This document shows, piece after piece, positions 25,779 through 34,604 of a DNA stretch of 64,000 nt. The notes under the pieces were generated by a model. That model saw only the letters and a program-made list of their open reading frames with translations, ran no database searches and was not told where the DNA came from. Made by a program: the position numbers and the translations under genes. Source of the stretch: Halosimplex halobium (GTDB lineage: Archaea; Halobacteriota; Halobacteria; Halobacteriales; Haloarculaceae); the NCBI RefSeq assembly GCF_051414055.1, contig NZ_JBLKNX010000017.1, positions 62,001 to 126,000 of the forward strand, read 5' to 3'. The stretch's first letter is position 1; each line of letters begins with the position of its first letter.

Positions 25779-26942
25779 TTAGCGCCCCACCTCGATTTTG
25801 AGTTTATAAGCGGTCGGTGCCGGCACGTCCTTCCAGCGGAAGGGCTCGAAGTGAGTCTCGTTGTACATGAGCGCCTTCCCGATCTCGTACTCGTCGGTGA
25901 CCTCGCGGTCCATCGGGACGCTTTCGAAGCCGACCACGTCCGACGCCGTCGTCGGGTTCGCCGTGCCCGGCATCTGGATGCGCCAGCGGATCTTGTGCCG
26001 GATCGACTGGTGGATATCGACCTCCGAGTGACCGAACAAGAAGATCGACAGCCCGAACTTCCGGGCATCGACCCACATGTCTTTCAGCAGTTCGACCTTC
26101 TGGTACGTGCCGAACTGGTCTTTCTGGGCCGACTGCGGCGCGATGTCGCCGATCTCGTCGCAGATCCACGTCGTCCAGTGGTGCGGCCCGTGGTTCACGC
26201 GAGCGAGCGCCCAGGCGAACCACCAGTGGCTCGCCGGGTCCTCCTCGGCGAACAGCGTGTCCCGCTTCGGCGGCGTGTCGTACTGTTTCTCGTCGTCGCG
26301 GTCGAGTACCTCCTGGCAGCCGCGGAGTAGCGGGTCCGGGTAGACGACGTGGAATGTCCCCTGGTCCAGCTGGCGATTGAGGTCGACCGGGTCGGAGTAC
26401 CGGCGCACCTCGCGGACGATCTCCTCGAGGTCGTCGACGCCGAGTTCGACCGCGGGCTCGGTCGGGTCCTTGGACTCCAGGCGCGCGGTGACCGGCACGC
26501 CCTTCGGGAGACACAGCACCGTCCAGGGCGCCAGCGCCAGCCACTCCGACCGGCTCGACGAGCCGCGCCAGACGACCTTTTCGTCGTTCGCTTCGAGCTG
26601 GCGAATCGCGACGTAGCAGCCCAGTGTCGACTTGCCCTTGCCGGGCTTGCCACGAGCCAGGAAGTCCGTCCCGCCCGCATCGCGATCGCGGCCGGCGTCC
26701 CAGGCGTGCTCCCAGCAGTTGGGGATCACGTCCTCGTAGTCGAAGCGCTCGGGCTCCCACCGTGGGATCCCGAACGCCTCGCGCATGTGTCGCGCGTCCG
26801 TCCATCGCGAGGCGTTGCCCGTCGCCTGGTAGGTCGTCCGGACCGGCTCGTCGAACTGGTCCAGAACCTCGCGGGCCGTCTCCTCGTCGGCGAGGTCCTC
26901 GTCGCCCCAGTCGATCGTCTCCTCGTGGTCCAGCGAACTCAT
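25779..26942 (-). CDS. P-loop ATPase, packaging or assembly type
   Basis: A 387-residue soluble ATPase. The Walker A motif is GKPGKGKST at residues 98-106, preceded by a hydrophobic strand; a Walker B-type WICDEIGDI lies near 255 in front of a SAQ segment, and KFGLSIFLFGHSE follows. The shape is that of the HerA/FtsK-like or VP8-like ATPases of archaeal membrane viruses, which drive DNA packaging or virion assembly. It overlaps the upstream 261-residue gene by four bases (ATGA). It is the only energy-supplying protein in the structural operon. Confidence 0.78.
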   Translation of the reverse strand: MSSLDHEETIDWGDEDLADEETAREVLDQFDEPVRTTYQATGNASRWTDARHMREAFGIPRWEPERFDYEDVIPNCWEHAWDAGRDRDAGGTDFLARGKPGKGKSTLGCYVAIRQLEANDEKVVWRGSSSRSEWLALAPWTVLCLPKGVPVTARLESKDPTEPAVELGVDDLEEIVREVRRYSDPVDLNRQLDQGTFHVVYPDPLLRGCQEVLDRDDEKQYDTPPKRDTLFAEEDPASHWWFAWALARVNHGPHHWTTWICDEIGDIAPQSAQKDQFGTYQKVELLKDMWVDARKFGLSIFLFGHSEVDIHQSIRHKIRWRIQMPGTANPTTASDVVGFESVPMDREVTDEYEIGKALMYNETHFEPFRWKDVPAPTAYKLKIEVGR

Positions 26943-27724
26943 GCGAACTTCGCCTCCGTTCGTTCGGTGCCCTCGTCGGCGACCTCGCTCGCCCGGCCCG
27001 ACAGCACCCGCACGCCGGCGCGGTAGTACGGGAGCAAGTGGTGAGCGGCGAACAACCGGCGAGCGCGCTTGTCCTCCGGCGTCTCGCCGAGCATGACCGA
27101 CGCCGTCGACTCCTCGTCGTAGACGCGCGTCACCCACTCCTCGTCGAGCTCGCCGTGGGTTGCCAGCAGGAGATCGTGCGACCACTCGAGCAACTCGCTG
27201 CGGTCGTCGAAGCCCTCCAGGAGCGAGTCGAGCGCCCGCTGCTGCCATTGCTCCAGCTCGGAGAGTTCCGGCCGCATCGCGACGAAGCGCTGGCGCTTGG
27301 GGTTGTGCGCGTCGCCGTCACCGGCGGCGTCCGCGTAGTCCGTCGCGTCGCGGCGGAGCCGCCGGAACGCCTTCCGGTGGGCCGGCGTGACGTAGTGGGC
27401 GACGAGGTGCTCGCGGGTCCGCTCGGCGACCTCGTCGTCGAGCCCCCGCATGCGGCCCCGTCGCGCCGACGGCTCGAGCATGGCTGCCAGGAGTACGCCC
27501 TGCTGGCCGCGGAACTGCCGCGCGAAGTCGCTGTACACGCGCTTGTCGATCGTCCCGAGCGTCCGGATCGTCACCTCCTGGAGCCACTCGAGAGCGCGCC
27601 CTTCCGAGCGGAGCCCGCCGAGGAGTTCGTCGACGCGCTCGCGAACGTCCTCGGAGAGCGTCACGAGTGCCGGTCGGAACGGGTCCGGCTCCTCGCGCGG
27701 GTTAGTCGTCGTCACTCGGGACAC
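26939..27724 (-). CDS. Hypothetical protein upstream of the ATPase
   Basis: A 261-residue, strongly charged, mostly helical soluble protein starting at GTG (an alternative GTG is at 27715). There is no signal, membrane helix or metal motif. Repeated Arg/Glu runs suggest protein or nucleic-acid contacts. Its stop is fused to the ATPase start, so it may be an ATPase partner. Its start overlaps the end of the 570-residue membrane protein. Confidence 0.62.
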   Translation of the reverse strand: MSRVTTTNPREEPDPFRPALVTLSEDVRERVDELLGGLRSEGRALEWLQEVTIRTLGTIDKRVYSDFARQFRGQQGVLLAAMLEPSARRGRMRGLDDEVAERTREHLVAHYVTPAHRKAFRRLRRDATDYADAAGDGDAHNPKRQRFVAMRPELSELEQWQQRALDSLLEGFDDRSELLEWSHDLLLATHGELDEEWVTRVYDEESTASVMLGETPEDKRARRLFAAHHLLPYYRAGVRVLSGRASEVADEGTERTEAKFA

Positions 27725-29414
27725 CTCCCTCGGAGGTCGCGCCCTCGGAGCTCTCGCGGCGCCGGTCGACGACCTCGCTGTCCTCGTCGTCCGACCGCGC
27801 GGTCGGCGCCGGGATCTTCTCGTCGGGGTCCATCATCTCCTCGAGGAGCGTCCGGTCGTGGTCTTCGACCTCCTCGTCGATCTTCCGCTGTTTCTGGACC
27901 CGCTCGCGGTCGAGTTGCTTCTTGGCCTCGTCGAGCGTCTTCGCGTCGTCCACGTCCTCCGCGAGCGCGAACATGCTCGCGACCGCGGTCCGGATGTGGA
28001 CCGGCGCCGGCTCGACGTACGCCTCGCCGTTGACCGGCTCGGCCGCCCACGCCAGCAGCCCCCCGCCGAGCGTGCCGATCACCAGCCACGGCGAGACGCC
28101 GCCATAGTGGACGCCGGCGCCGCCGACGGCGAACGCCAGCGCGATCGCGAGGTACGTGCCGATGTGCTCGCGGTCGAGCGGGGGCGTCTCGAGCTTCCAG
28201 CCCTCCGGCTCGTAGTGGAGGATCTCGTCGGCCTCGGGGTCGGCGACGAACAGTTCGTCCCACTTGGAGTTCTGGAGGTTGACCCGCGTCCGGAGCCGCT
28301 CGGCGTTGTACAGCCGAGCTTTCGCTCCGAACGCGCGAGCCAGGAACGGAAGGAACCCGCGGGTGATCACCGAGACCGTCCCGTCGGTCCCGCGGACGAT
28401 CCGCGCGTCCTCGAGCTCGCCGTCGAGCATGTCGAACGCGTCGTCACCGGTCGGCGACTCGGCGTGGGTGAGCTGCGGCTGGAAAAACATGGCCTTCGAG
28501 ACGCCCGTCGAGTACGTCTCGAGCATGACGATCCCGATGATCGCGACCACGTACGCCGACAGCACGATGTGAGCGTTGACGACCAGCGCGGCGACCGACT
28601 CGAAAAACATCAACGAGCCGATCCCGGTCGCCAGCGACAGCCCGATCACCCACGGCGTCAGTCCGTAGCCCGGGCCGTCGCCGGCGCGGTCGATCGCCGT
28701 CTTACAGAGCGAGCCGACGGCGAATCCGCCGAGCACGATCCACAGCAGGAAGTCGACGATCACCGACCCGAGGTAGTCGCCGGCGCTGTCGATCTGCATC
28801 GGCTTGGTCGTCGCGAGACTCTTGTGTCGGAACGTCCACCGCGCCCAGTCCTTGCCCTCGACCCACATGGTCACGCGCTTCTGGGACTGGTGGTTCGGCA
28901 GGTCGATCGGGACGGTCGGGCGACCGCGGTCGACGGTCACCTCGCGGGTGACGTGGTTGACGTTGGCCGCGTAGGGCTCGACGACTGTCGTGTTGCCCTC
29001 CTCGACGGTCCGGGTCTTCTTGTTCCAGAAGACCATGTGAACCGTCTCCTCGCGGTCGCTGAACGCCCACGTCCGGAGGTAAACGGTATCGCGGCCGAGC
29101 GAGTGGTTCGCCGGGAGGTACTCGCCGCCCTCGTCGCTGCCGGGACTGGCGAACACGTCGTTGGCCGGCCAGTACACCAGCCAGTACATGATGTCCGACG
29201 TGTCGCCCATGCGCACACTGTCGACGTTCTGGCGGACGCCGTTGCGCTTGAGCTCCTCGAGGGAGTACTCGCCGCCCTGGTCGCTGGCCGAGCTGGCCGA
29301 CTGGTTGGCCGCCGCGGCCGCGCCGTCGACGGCGACCGTCGCGACGATCGGCGCCGCGACCAGCAGCCCGACCAGCACCAGCGCCGCGAGGGAAACGGTG
29401 GACGTGCGGGTCAT
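27702..29414 (-). CDS. Large membrane protein with signal peptide (pleolipovirus ORF7-like in position)
   Basis: A 570-residue protein. A cleavable signal is likely at 1-38 (hydrophobic core ending in AAAAAN). An exported domain runs to about 210, then four helices occupy 220-305, a cytoplasmic-type region follows (310-420), two more helices lie near 425-465, and a long acidic, heptad-rich tail completes it. The order membrane protein, helper, ATPase recalls the ORF7-VP8 part of pleolipovirus genomes, but similarity could not be tested. It overlaps the 73-residue gene by ATGA. Confidence 0.68.
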   Translation of the reverse strand: MTRTSTVSLAALVLVGLLVAAPIVATVAVDGAAAAANQSASSASDQGGEYSLEELKRNGVRQNVDSVRMGDTSDIMYWLVYWPANDVFASPGSDEGGEYLPANHSLGRDTVYLRTWAFSDREETVHMVFWNKKTRTVEEGNTTVVEPYAANVNHVTREVTVDRGRPTVPIDLPNHQSQKRVTMWVEGKDWARWTFRHKSLATTKPMQIDSAGDYLGSVIVDFLLWIVLGGFAVGSLCKTAIDRAGDGPGYGLTPWVIGLSLATGIGSLMFFESVAALVVNAHIVLSAYVVAIIGIVMLETYSTGVSKAMFFQPQLTHAESPTGDDAFDMLDGELEDARIVRGTDGTVSVITRGFLPFLARAFGAKARLYNAERLRTRVNLQNSKWDELFVADPEADEILHYEPEGWKLETPPLDREHIGTYLAIALAFAVGGAGVHYGGVSPWLVIGTLGGGLLAWAAEPVNGEAYVEPAPVHIRTAVASMFALAEDVDDAKTLDEAKKQLDRERVQKQRKIDEEVEDHDRTLLEEMMDPDEKIPAPTARSDDEDSEVVDRRRESSEGATSEGGVPSDDD

Positions 29415-29632
29415 GCCTCGCTCTCGATCTCCCTCGCTTTGTCGTCGAGCTCCCCGAGGCCGTACGTCCCGCCGGCGATCCCGACGAGCGCCAGCCCGAG
29501 CGACACCACGTTTCCGCTGGCCGTCGCGAGCCCAGCGGCGATCGCCGCCAGTCCCAGGATCCCGAAGGTGATCGCGGCCTCCCGGCGGATTTCCGGGCGG
29601 ACGAGCGTCCGGAGCGAGTACGGTTCGCTCAT
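29411..29632 (-). CDS. Small membrane protein, two helices
   Basis: A 73-residue protein with helices near 20-38 and 42-60 and an acidic end (LDDKAREIESEA). ATGA overlaps on both sides place it firmly in the operon. Function unknown. Confidence 0.62.
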   Translation of the reverse strand: MSEPYSLRTLVRPEIRREAAITFGILGLAAIAAGLATASGNVVSLGLALVGIAGGTYGLGELDDKAREIESEA

Positions 29633-29958
29633 GCCTCGCGCTCCTCCTTCTCGATGATCCAGTGTGCGAGCGCGACCAGTCCCAGGAACACGAGGATCGG
29701 CACCGGGTTGGACACCAGCGGCGCGGCGCCGCCGACGCCCAGCAGTAGCAGCACCACGATCGCGGCGACCAGTAGGACCGCGGCGACGCCGCTCACGAGG
29801 AACGACGCCGAACCCGTGTCCGACGACGAACTCATGCGGAGCACCGGGTCGTGACCCTCGCCGCGGAGCCGCTCGTAGGTCCAGTAGAGGATCAGCAGCA
29901 CGCCGATCACCGCGCCGGCCAGCCGCACGCCCTCCACCGGGACCGACTCAGGGAGCAT
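29629..29958 (-). CDS. Small membrane protein, three helices
   Basis: A 109-residue protein starting at ATG 29958, immediately after the stop of the preceding gene. Helices lie near 11-25, 51-73 and 82-99, and the C-terminus is charged (EKEEREA). Function unknown. Confidence 0.62.
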   Translation of the reverse strand: MLPESVPVEGVRLAGAVIGVLLILYWTYERLRGEGHDPVLRMSSSSDTGSASFLVSGVAAVLLVAAIVVLLLLGVGGAAPLVSNPVPILVFLGLVALAHWIIEKEEREA

Positions 29959-29959
29959 G

Positions 29960-30439
29960 TCAGGCCACCTCCTCGCGGCGGTCCTCGTCGCTCGTCTCGA
30001 CGGGCCGGAGCGTCTCGCCCTGGCGCTCGAGGAGCACGCGCTCGTCTTCCGCCGCGCACTCACCCGAACAGTAGACCGATTCGAGTGTCTGTTCCTCTTT
30101 CACGACCGACAGCGGGCCGAGAGAGACGCGCCGCGGCGACCCCGACGAGTGGACCACGACGTACTCGTCGACGCCGTCACGGCTCGCGTGGCCCCGAACG
30201 TGGTCGCCGCAGGTCGCACACGTCGCGTCACACTCCGGCGTCGCGTCGTCGTGTGCCAGCGCGGCGCCGAGGAGGCACAGGAACCCGCCCAGAAGGACAC
30301 CGGCGACGAGGTCGCCGCCGAGCGCCTGGTCGACGCCGAGTGCAACGCCGGCGACGGCCAGCGCCAGGCCGAACAGGCCGGGGATCCCGAGGTCCGACAG
30401 CCGCGCGTCGTCGACCTCGAGGGGGAGGTCAGACTGCAT
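29960..30439 (-). CDS. Membrane protein with cytoplasmic or surface zinc-binding domain
   Basis: A 159-residue protein. Two helices near 18-38 and 42-62 are followed by a hydrophilic domain with CDATCATC near 72 and CSGEC near 124, six cysteines able to hold zinc. This makes it the only protein of the operon that combines membrane helices with a zinc cluster. It overlaps the upstream four-helix protein by 11 bases. Confidence 0.65.
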   Translation of the reverse strand: MQSDLPLEVDDARLSDLGIPGLFGLALAVAGVALGVDQALGGDLVAGVLLGGFLCLLGAALAHDDATPECDATCATCGDHVRGHASRDGVDEYVVVHSSGSPRRVSLGPLSVVKEEQTLESVYCSGECAAEDERVLLERQGETLRPVETSDEDRREEVA

Positions 30440-30839
30440 CGTCCACCTCCACGGTCAGGAACACGGCGCCGACGATCACCATGCCTGCACCGACGAACTG
30501 CTGGCCGGAGATCGAGATCAGCCCGGACAGCCCGGCACCGCCGAGCCCGAGGATCCCGAAGTTCGTCACGAAGTAGGGATGTCCGACGATGAAACCGACG
30601 GTCATGCCGACGATGTCGCCGAACTGCACCAGTCCGACAGCTGCCGCGCTCGCGCCGCCGAGGATCAGCCCCAGCGTCCACCGCCCGGTGATCGCCGTCG
30701 CCGTTGAGAGCGCGTCGCGGCGGTCCCGGACCCGAGCGTAGGCGACGAGGAACCGTCCGAGGACGATCAGGAGCATCAGCAGCAGCCCCATCAGCAGCCC
30801 GCCGACGAGGTCCAGCCCCGCCAGGATGTTAGCAGGCAC
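30429..30839 (-). CDS. Small membrane protein, four helices
   Basis: A 136-residue protein with helices near 9-30, 49-70, 74-90 and 110-130. I prefer GTG 30839 because a GGGGGTGATCGGAG ribosome-site-like stretch precedes it; GTG 30848 would overlap that stretch. The size and four-helix pattern match matrix-side membrane proteins (VP3 type) of pleomorphic viruses. A palindrome CCCGCATGCGGG lies just upstream. Confidence 0.62.
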   Translation of the reverse strand: MPANILAGLDLVGGLLMGLLLMLLIVLGRFLVAYARVRDRRDALSTATAITGRWTLGLILGGASAAAVGLVQFGDIVGMTVGFIVGHPYFVTNFGILGLGGAGLSGLISISGQQFVGAGMVIVGAVFLTVEVDDAV

Positions 30840-30849
30840 TCCGATCACC

Positions 30850-30861
30850 CCCGCATGCGGG
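30850..30861. promoter_or_regulatory. Palindromic leader element before the four-helix gene
   Basis: CCCGCATGCGGG is a perfect 12-base palindrome next to the G-rich ribosome site. On the minus strand CCCTACCCGCAT precedes GGGGGTG, the same order as in the leader at 34715-34740. Confidence 0.4.
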
Positions 30862-30923
30862 TAGGGTGTTGCGCCCTCGCTCCGAGGGCTGTCTGTGCGC
30901 CGTTTCCGCCGTATCAGTCCGTC

Positions 30924-31208
30924 TCATCTGTCTTCTCTCCAGTCTTGGATCTTGTCGATCAGTTTGTCGAGCTGTACCCCGACGTAGACCAGCCCCGAAG
31001 CCAGCAGCAGGTTGGTCCCGAGGTTCGGGAAGCCGAGCTCTGGCAGGAGCGTCGCGCCGCTGGTCGCCAGCGCCGGGAACCAGTAGGTCGCCGTCGCCGA
31101 GATGAGCGCCCACGCGGGTTCGAACGCGCCGAAACTCAGCTGTCCCAGAGCGCTCACGACCACTGCGAGCCCGGTCAACGGGTGTTTGAGTCTCTCGATC
31201 ACCTGCAT
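30924..31208 (-). CDS. Small membrane protein, two to three helices
   Basis: A 94-residue protein with hydrophobic segments near 10-26, 34-50 and 62-78 and an amphipathic, charged C-terminus (DKLIDKIQDWRED). It starts at ATG three bases inside the previous stop region and is followed by a 75-base gap. Function unknown. Confidence 0.6.
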   Translation of the reverse strand: MQVIERLKHPLTGLAVVVSALGQLSFGAFEPAWALISATATYWFPALATSGATLLPELGFPNLGTNLLLASGLVYVGVQLDKLIDKIQDWREDR

Positions 31209-31209
31209 A

Positions 31210-31668
31210 TCATCTCAGCCCCAGGAAATCGACGAGCGAACTGCCGCCAGGCAGCTCGCCCACCAGCGCTATCAGCGCGCGATACGTCACCGCGAGCGCG
31301 ATCGAGCCGATAGCGATCGTCACCAGCGGCGCCAGCGGTCCGGCCGCCTGAGCGCCGGCGGCCAGCTCCAGCTGGACCCACCGCAGGGCTCCGAGGATGT
31401 CGATGCCGACGAACGCGAACGCGCTCGACAGCTGGACCTGGACCCACGCGAGCGCCAGCGTCACCATGTCGAACACCGACAGCACCGAGGCGACGATCCA
31501 GCTGCCGAAGCCGAACACCGACGAGACGAGGTACGTCGCGATCAGCGAGAACACCGCCCGCGGGAGCGACCCGTACTCGCGGTAGAGCGCCACCAGCTCG
31601 CGGAGCGGTGCGAGCCACGCCGTCGGGATCCCGATGATCGTCCCACCGTCGCCGTCAGTTGGTGGCAC
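31210..31668 (-). CDS. Membrane protein, three to four helices
   Basis: A 152-residue protein with helices near 38-58, 60-85, 88-100 and 108-130. The short polar N-terminus begins PPTDGDGGT. Its start overlaps the previous gene by 14 bases and its stop is one base from the next ATG. Function unknown. Confidence 0.6.
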   Translation of the reverse strand: MPPTDGDGGTIIGIPTAWLAPLRELVALYREYGSLPRAVFSLIATYLVSSVFGFGSWIVASVLSVFDMVTLALAWVQVQLSSAFAFVGIDILGALRWVQLELAAGAQAAGPLAPLVTIAIGSIALAVTYRALIALVGELPGGSSLVDFLGLR

Positions 31669-31996
31669 TCTGGATCACCCGCGTTGCGAGGTATAGTGTC
31701 AGCAGCACGAGCCCGATCGCGAACACGTAGCCGGCGATCCCAGCCTCGAGCACAAACTCGGCGGCGCCGGCCCAGCCGCTGCGGATCACGACCGCCGGGA
31801 AGCCGGCGACGAGTGCGACGAGCTGGCCCAGGAACTCCCCGAGCCCGCCCAGCAGCCGGAGCGGAATGTTCACCGCCGAGAGCAACGTCGCGACGGCGCC
31901 CTGGAAGTACGCGAGGAGAGTCGCACCAAGCAGCGTCGTCGCTACGCGCCTCCAGCGGATCCGCACGCCGTCGACGTACTCGCTGGGATCGACCAT
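31655..31996 (-). CDS. Small membrane protein, three helices
   Basis: A 113-residue protein with helices near 17-40, 47-68 and 82-105. The N-terminus is charged (DPSEYVDGVRIRWRR). It begins one base after the stop of the 151-residue gene. Function unknown. Confidence 0.6.
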   Translation of the reverse strand: MVDPSEYVDGVRIRWRRVATTLLGATLLAYFQGAVATLLSAVNIPLRLLGGLGEFLGQLVALVAGFPAVVIRSGWAGAAEFVLEAGIAGYVFAIGLVLLTLYLATRVIQSATN

Positions 31997-31997
31997 C

Positions 31998-32453
31998 TTA
32001 GCCGTCCTCGTCGTCTTCCTCCGGCCCCGCGAACCCCGGCGAAGGGATGTCGAACGGGATACCTGGGACGAAGTTACCCGTCGGGTCCTCGCTCAGATAC
32101 GCCACGACCAGGTACAGCGCCAGCAGCACCGAACCGATCGCGGCCGCGAACGACAGCGGCCCGAGGTTGAACATCCCGCCCGGGCCGAGTGACAGCGCTG
32201 TCGCGATCGCGCCGAAGTTGATGATCTGAGCGGCGCCGCCGAAGGTCGCCTCGACGAACGCGCCGCCCGCGTTCGCCAGCGCCGACAGCGGGATGATGAT
32301 CAGGTCGGCGACCGTCAGCACGCCCGAGGCGACGGCACTCCCGGCGGCGAACAGCACGGCGCCGATGCCGCGGAAGATCACCGTCCGCAGGTCGCCGGCC
32401 TCCGCCGCCCGGTCGAACAGCCGGCGAACGCGTGGGCCACCGGCCGCGGACAT
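31998..32453 (-). CDS. Membrane protein, four helices, VP3-like candidate
   Basis: A 151-residue protein. Helices lie near 24-46, 48-66, 72-92 and 97-120, with a basic N-terminus and a very acidic tail (GPEEDDEDG). It directly follows the spike-like protein, one base after its stop. In pleolipoviruses a small four-helix membrane protein sits beside the spike gene and lines the envelope, so this is the best VP3-like candidate; the match is by architecture and order only. Confidence 0.65.
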   Translation of the reverse strand: MSAAGGPRVRRLFDRAAEAGDLRTVIFRGIGAVLFAAGSAVASGVLTVADLIIIPLSALANAGGAFVEATFGGAAQIINFGAIATALSLGPGGMFNLGPLSFAAAIGSVLLALYLVVAYLSEDPTGNFVPGIPFDIPSPGFAGPEEDDEDG

Positions 32454-32454
32454 G

Positions 32455-33969
32455 TTAGCTCCCTCCGCCGAAGTACCGGGAGATCCATGCTCCGCCGAGG
32501 ACCGTTCCGACGACAGCCGTGAGCTGACCCCAGAAGCCGCCCAGGAATCCACCGCCACCGCCGCCGGTCGGACCGACCGCGCCGGCAGTCGACATGATCG
32601 TGTCGACCTCCTCAGTCTGGAGGAGGATCACCGCGTGGATGCGGTAGTTCGTGTCGGCGGTCGCCGACGAGACCAGCTCCGCGGTCGTGTCCTGGCCGGA
32701 CAGCGCGCTCGTCATGCCGGTCATGGCCGAGTCCGACGTGTTGCCGAAGTCCGTCGACGAGTCGACGCCGCTGCCGACCTCGAGCACCGCGTAGCGCTCG
32801 TTGATGAGACCCTGGTCGAACTCCAGCGTGAGGTCGCCGTGGCTCAGGTCGATCGCCGTCGGCACCTGGAGGTCCGCGTAGAGCTCCAGCTTCTCGGGAT
32901 ACGAGTAGGCGTCCGCACTCGAGAAGTTGACCGAGTACTCGCTTTCGTCGGTCACGTCCTCGAGGGCGTAGCGCACGTCGTAGACGTGCAGGTCGGCGAT
33001 CGACGCCTCGTCGAAGGTGTCGCCCAGCGTCGACAGCCCGGTGATGTTGGTCGGACCGGACTGCCAGATGTTGGTGACCGTCGTCGTCTCGAGCTCGCTG
33101 TCGCCGTCCGTGTCGCGCTCGATCTCCGCAAGGTCGACCTCGCCCTTGCGGTCGGCGTCGAGCCAGGAGACGGTCACGTCGGCGTTCGCCTCGCTGGCGA
33201 CCACGTCGATCTCTTGGATCGAGTCGAGAGCCCCGTCGCCACTCCCGGCGAGCGGCAGGTTGCTGATCCGCTCCTGGAAGACGAACCCGTTGCCGGTGCC
33301 GTTGGCGATGTGCGTCTCGTCGGATGCGGCCACCGACGAGCTGATCTCCGCGTAGCGGTAGTCACCGTCGCCGTCGACGACGCGCACCTCGACGGTCGCG
33401 CCGCTCGCCAGCTCGTTGACGTTCCCACCGAAGGTGAGCACGCGCTTGTTCGGATCCGAGTCGAGCGAGACGTTGGCGCCGAACGTCGCGGTCGCCGTCT
33501 CGCCGCTGGCAACCGACGCGTCGACGTTGACCTTCTCGACGCCGTCGGCGTCAGCCTCGGCCACCGACACCGACGAGCTGGCGCCCGACGACGTGGTCCA
33601 GTCGCTCGCCTTGGTCCACGTCGCGTCGTTGTCGCCCTCGTTGTCGACGCGCGGGAACTGAGCGAACGCCTCGGCGTCGACCTTGTCGAACCGGAGGCCG
33701 ACCGGCGTCGTCTGCGAGGAGTTCACCGACGCGTTGAGTGTCGTCACCTCGCCCGCGTCGTTGTAGTACTCGAGCGGGTCGTCCATCATCGCCCGGTCGT
33801 GCTCGTGGACGGTCAGCTCGTCTTCCACGATCGTCGGGTTGGGCGTCTTGTCGCTCGAGAAGTTGAGCCCCGGCGACGCCGCTGCGGCTGGTGTCGCCGT
33901 CGCGACCATGATGGCCGCGAATACGGCGAGCGCTGCGATACCTCTCCGTCTAAGTTGTGCTGAAATCAT
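32455..33969 (-). CDS. Spike-like exported protein with C-terminal anchor (VP4-like candidate)
   Basis: A 504-residue protein. A signal peptide of about 31 residues (basic MISAQLRRRG, then a hydrophobic core ending at PAAAAS) is followed by a 400-residue acidic, beta-rich ectodomain without cysteines. The C-terminal 35 residues hold GPTGGGGGG and a hydrophobic helix with a short tail (ISRYFGGGS). Signal, large ectodomain, Gly-rich hinge and terminal anchor is the pattern of pleolipovirus spike proteins, which bind the host and fuse membranes. ATG 33969 was chosen because it starts the signal peptide; a 48-residue frame overlaps this start by 20 bases. Confidence 0.75.
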   Translation of the reverse strand: MISAQLRRRGIAALAVFAAIMVATATPAAAASPGLNFSSDKTPNPTIVEDELTVHEHDRAMMDDPLEYYNDAGEVTTLNASVNSSQTTPVGLRFDKVDAEAFAQFPRVDNEGDNDATWTKASDWTTSSGASSSVSVAEADADGVEKVNVDASVASGETATATFGANVSLDSDPNKRVLTFGGNVNELASGATVEVRVVDGDGDYRYAEISSSVAASDETHIANGTGNGFVFQERISNLPLAGSGDGALDSIQEIDVVASEANADVTVSWLDADRKGEVDLAEIERDTDGDSELETTTVTNIWQSGPTNITGLSTLGDTFDEASIADLHVYDVRYALEDVTDESEYSVNFSSADAYSYPEKLELYADLQVPTAIDLSHGDLTLEFDQGLINERYAVLEVGSGVDSSTDFGNTSDSAMTGMTSALSGQDTTAELVSSATADTNYRIHAVILLQTEEVDTIMSTAGAVGPTGGGGGGFLGGFWGQLTAVVGTVLGGAWISRYFGGGS

Positions 33970-34096
33970 GGATTCCGTTGGTCTGCCACTGTTCAGGTGC
34001 CTGTACACCGAGTTTCGGGTACGCTTCGCGGAACGATTCGAGGTACTCGAGAAACGCGTCGGAACAGGCGAGCCCCCGCGGCTCGCCGTCGGTCAC
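33950..34096 (-). CDS. 48-residue small protein coupled to the spike-like gene
   Basis: A short frame starting GTG at 34096, fused to the stop of the preceding 40-residue frame (GTGA), and ending TAG inside the spike-like gene. It contains CSDAFLEYLESFREAYPKLG, an amphipathic helix, and no membrane helix. Its exact stop-start linkage on both sides argues that it is translated. Too short for standard gene calls. Confidence 0.5.
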   Translation of the reverse strand: MTDGEPRGLACSDAFLEYLESFREAYPKLGVQAPEQWQTNGIHDFSTT

Positions 34097-34215
34097 GGCT
34101 CCCTCCGTTGCTCGCGGAGAACGTCCAGGAGCACGTCGTCACGGATGGACCCGCTGCCGTGTTCCTCGATGCCCTCGATGATCGTGTCGAGCCGGCCGCT
34201 GTCGTCGCTGGTCAC
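34093..34215 (-). CDS. 40-residue acidic small protein
   Basis: Starts GTG at 34215 (GTGA fusion with the previous gene) and ends by GTGA fusion with the next. It contains DTIIEGIEEHGSGSIRDD and is helical and charged. Function unknown; the linkage is the main evidence. Confidence 0.5.
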   Translation of the reverse strand: MTSDDSGRLDTIIEGIEEHGSGSIRDDVLLDVLREQRREP

Positions 34216-34604
34216 GCCGGACCACTCCGTAGCGCCAGGCAGGCCAGCCCGCCGATCACGACGGCCGCCAGCCCGACCAGTCCGGTCATAACCGCGTTGC
34301 CCGAGCTGGCCGTCCAGCCGGTCGCGACGAACAGCACCGCCGAGATGTACGCCAGCCGGCGGGTCTCGTCCGCCTCGAGGCCGAAGCCCTCGGCGGCGAC
34401 CTCTGTCCGGTCGGCCAGGCGGCCGCCGTCGGTCTTGAGCTCGTCGCCAGCGCCGTCGTGGTACTCGACGGCGACGCCGGTCGGCACGTGGACCGTCGGC
34501 TCGTCGCCGTCGGCGTCCACGAGAACCGTCTCGCCCAGGCCAGGCGTCGCGACAGCCGTCTCCTGACCGTGCTGTCGAACCGCGACCTCGCCGTCGCGGG
34601 TCAC
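34212..34604 (-). CDS. Membrane-anchored hypothetical protein
   Basis: A 130-residue protein. The first 85 residues are hydrophilic and beta-like (GDEPTVHVPTGVAVEYHDG). Two helices near 88-104 and 110-126 end the protein. The GTG start is fused to the stop of the 34-residue gene; an in-frame ATG at 34640 would overlap that gene and starts with an Arg-rich run that looks non-native. Function unknown. Confidence 0.58.
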   Translation of the reverse strand: MTRDGEVAVRQHGQETAVATPGLGETVLVDADGDEPTVHVPTGVAVEYHDGAGDELKTDGGRLADRTEVAAEGFGLEADETRRLAYISAVLFVATGWTASSGNAVMTGLVGLAAVVIGGLACLALRSGPA

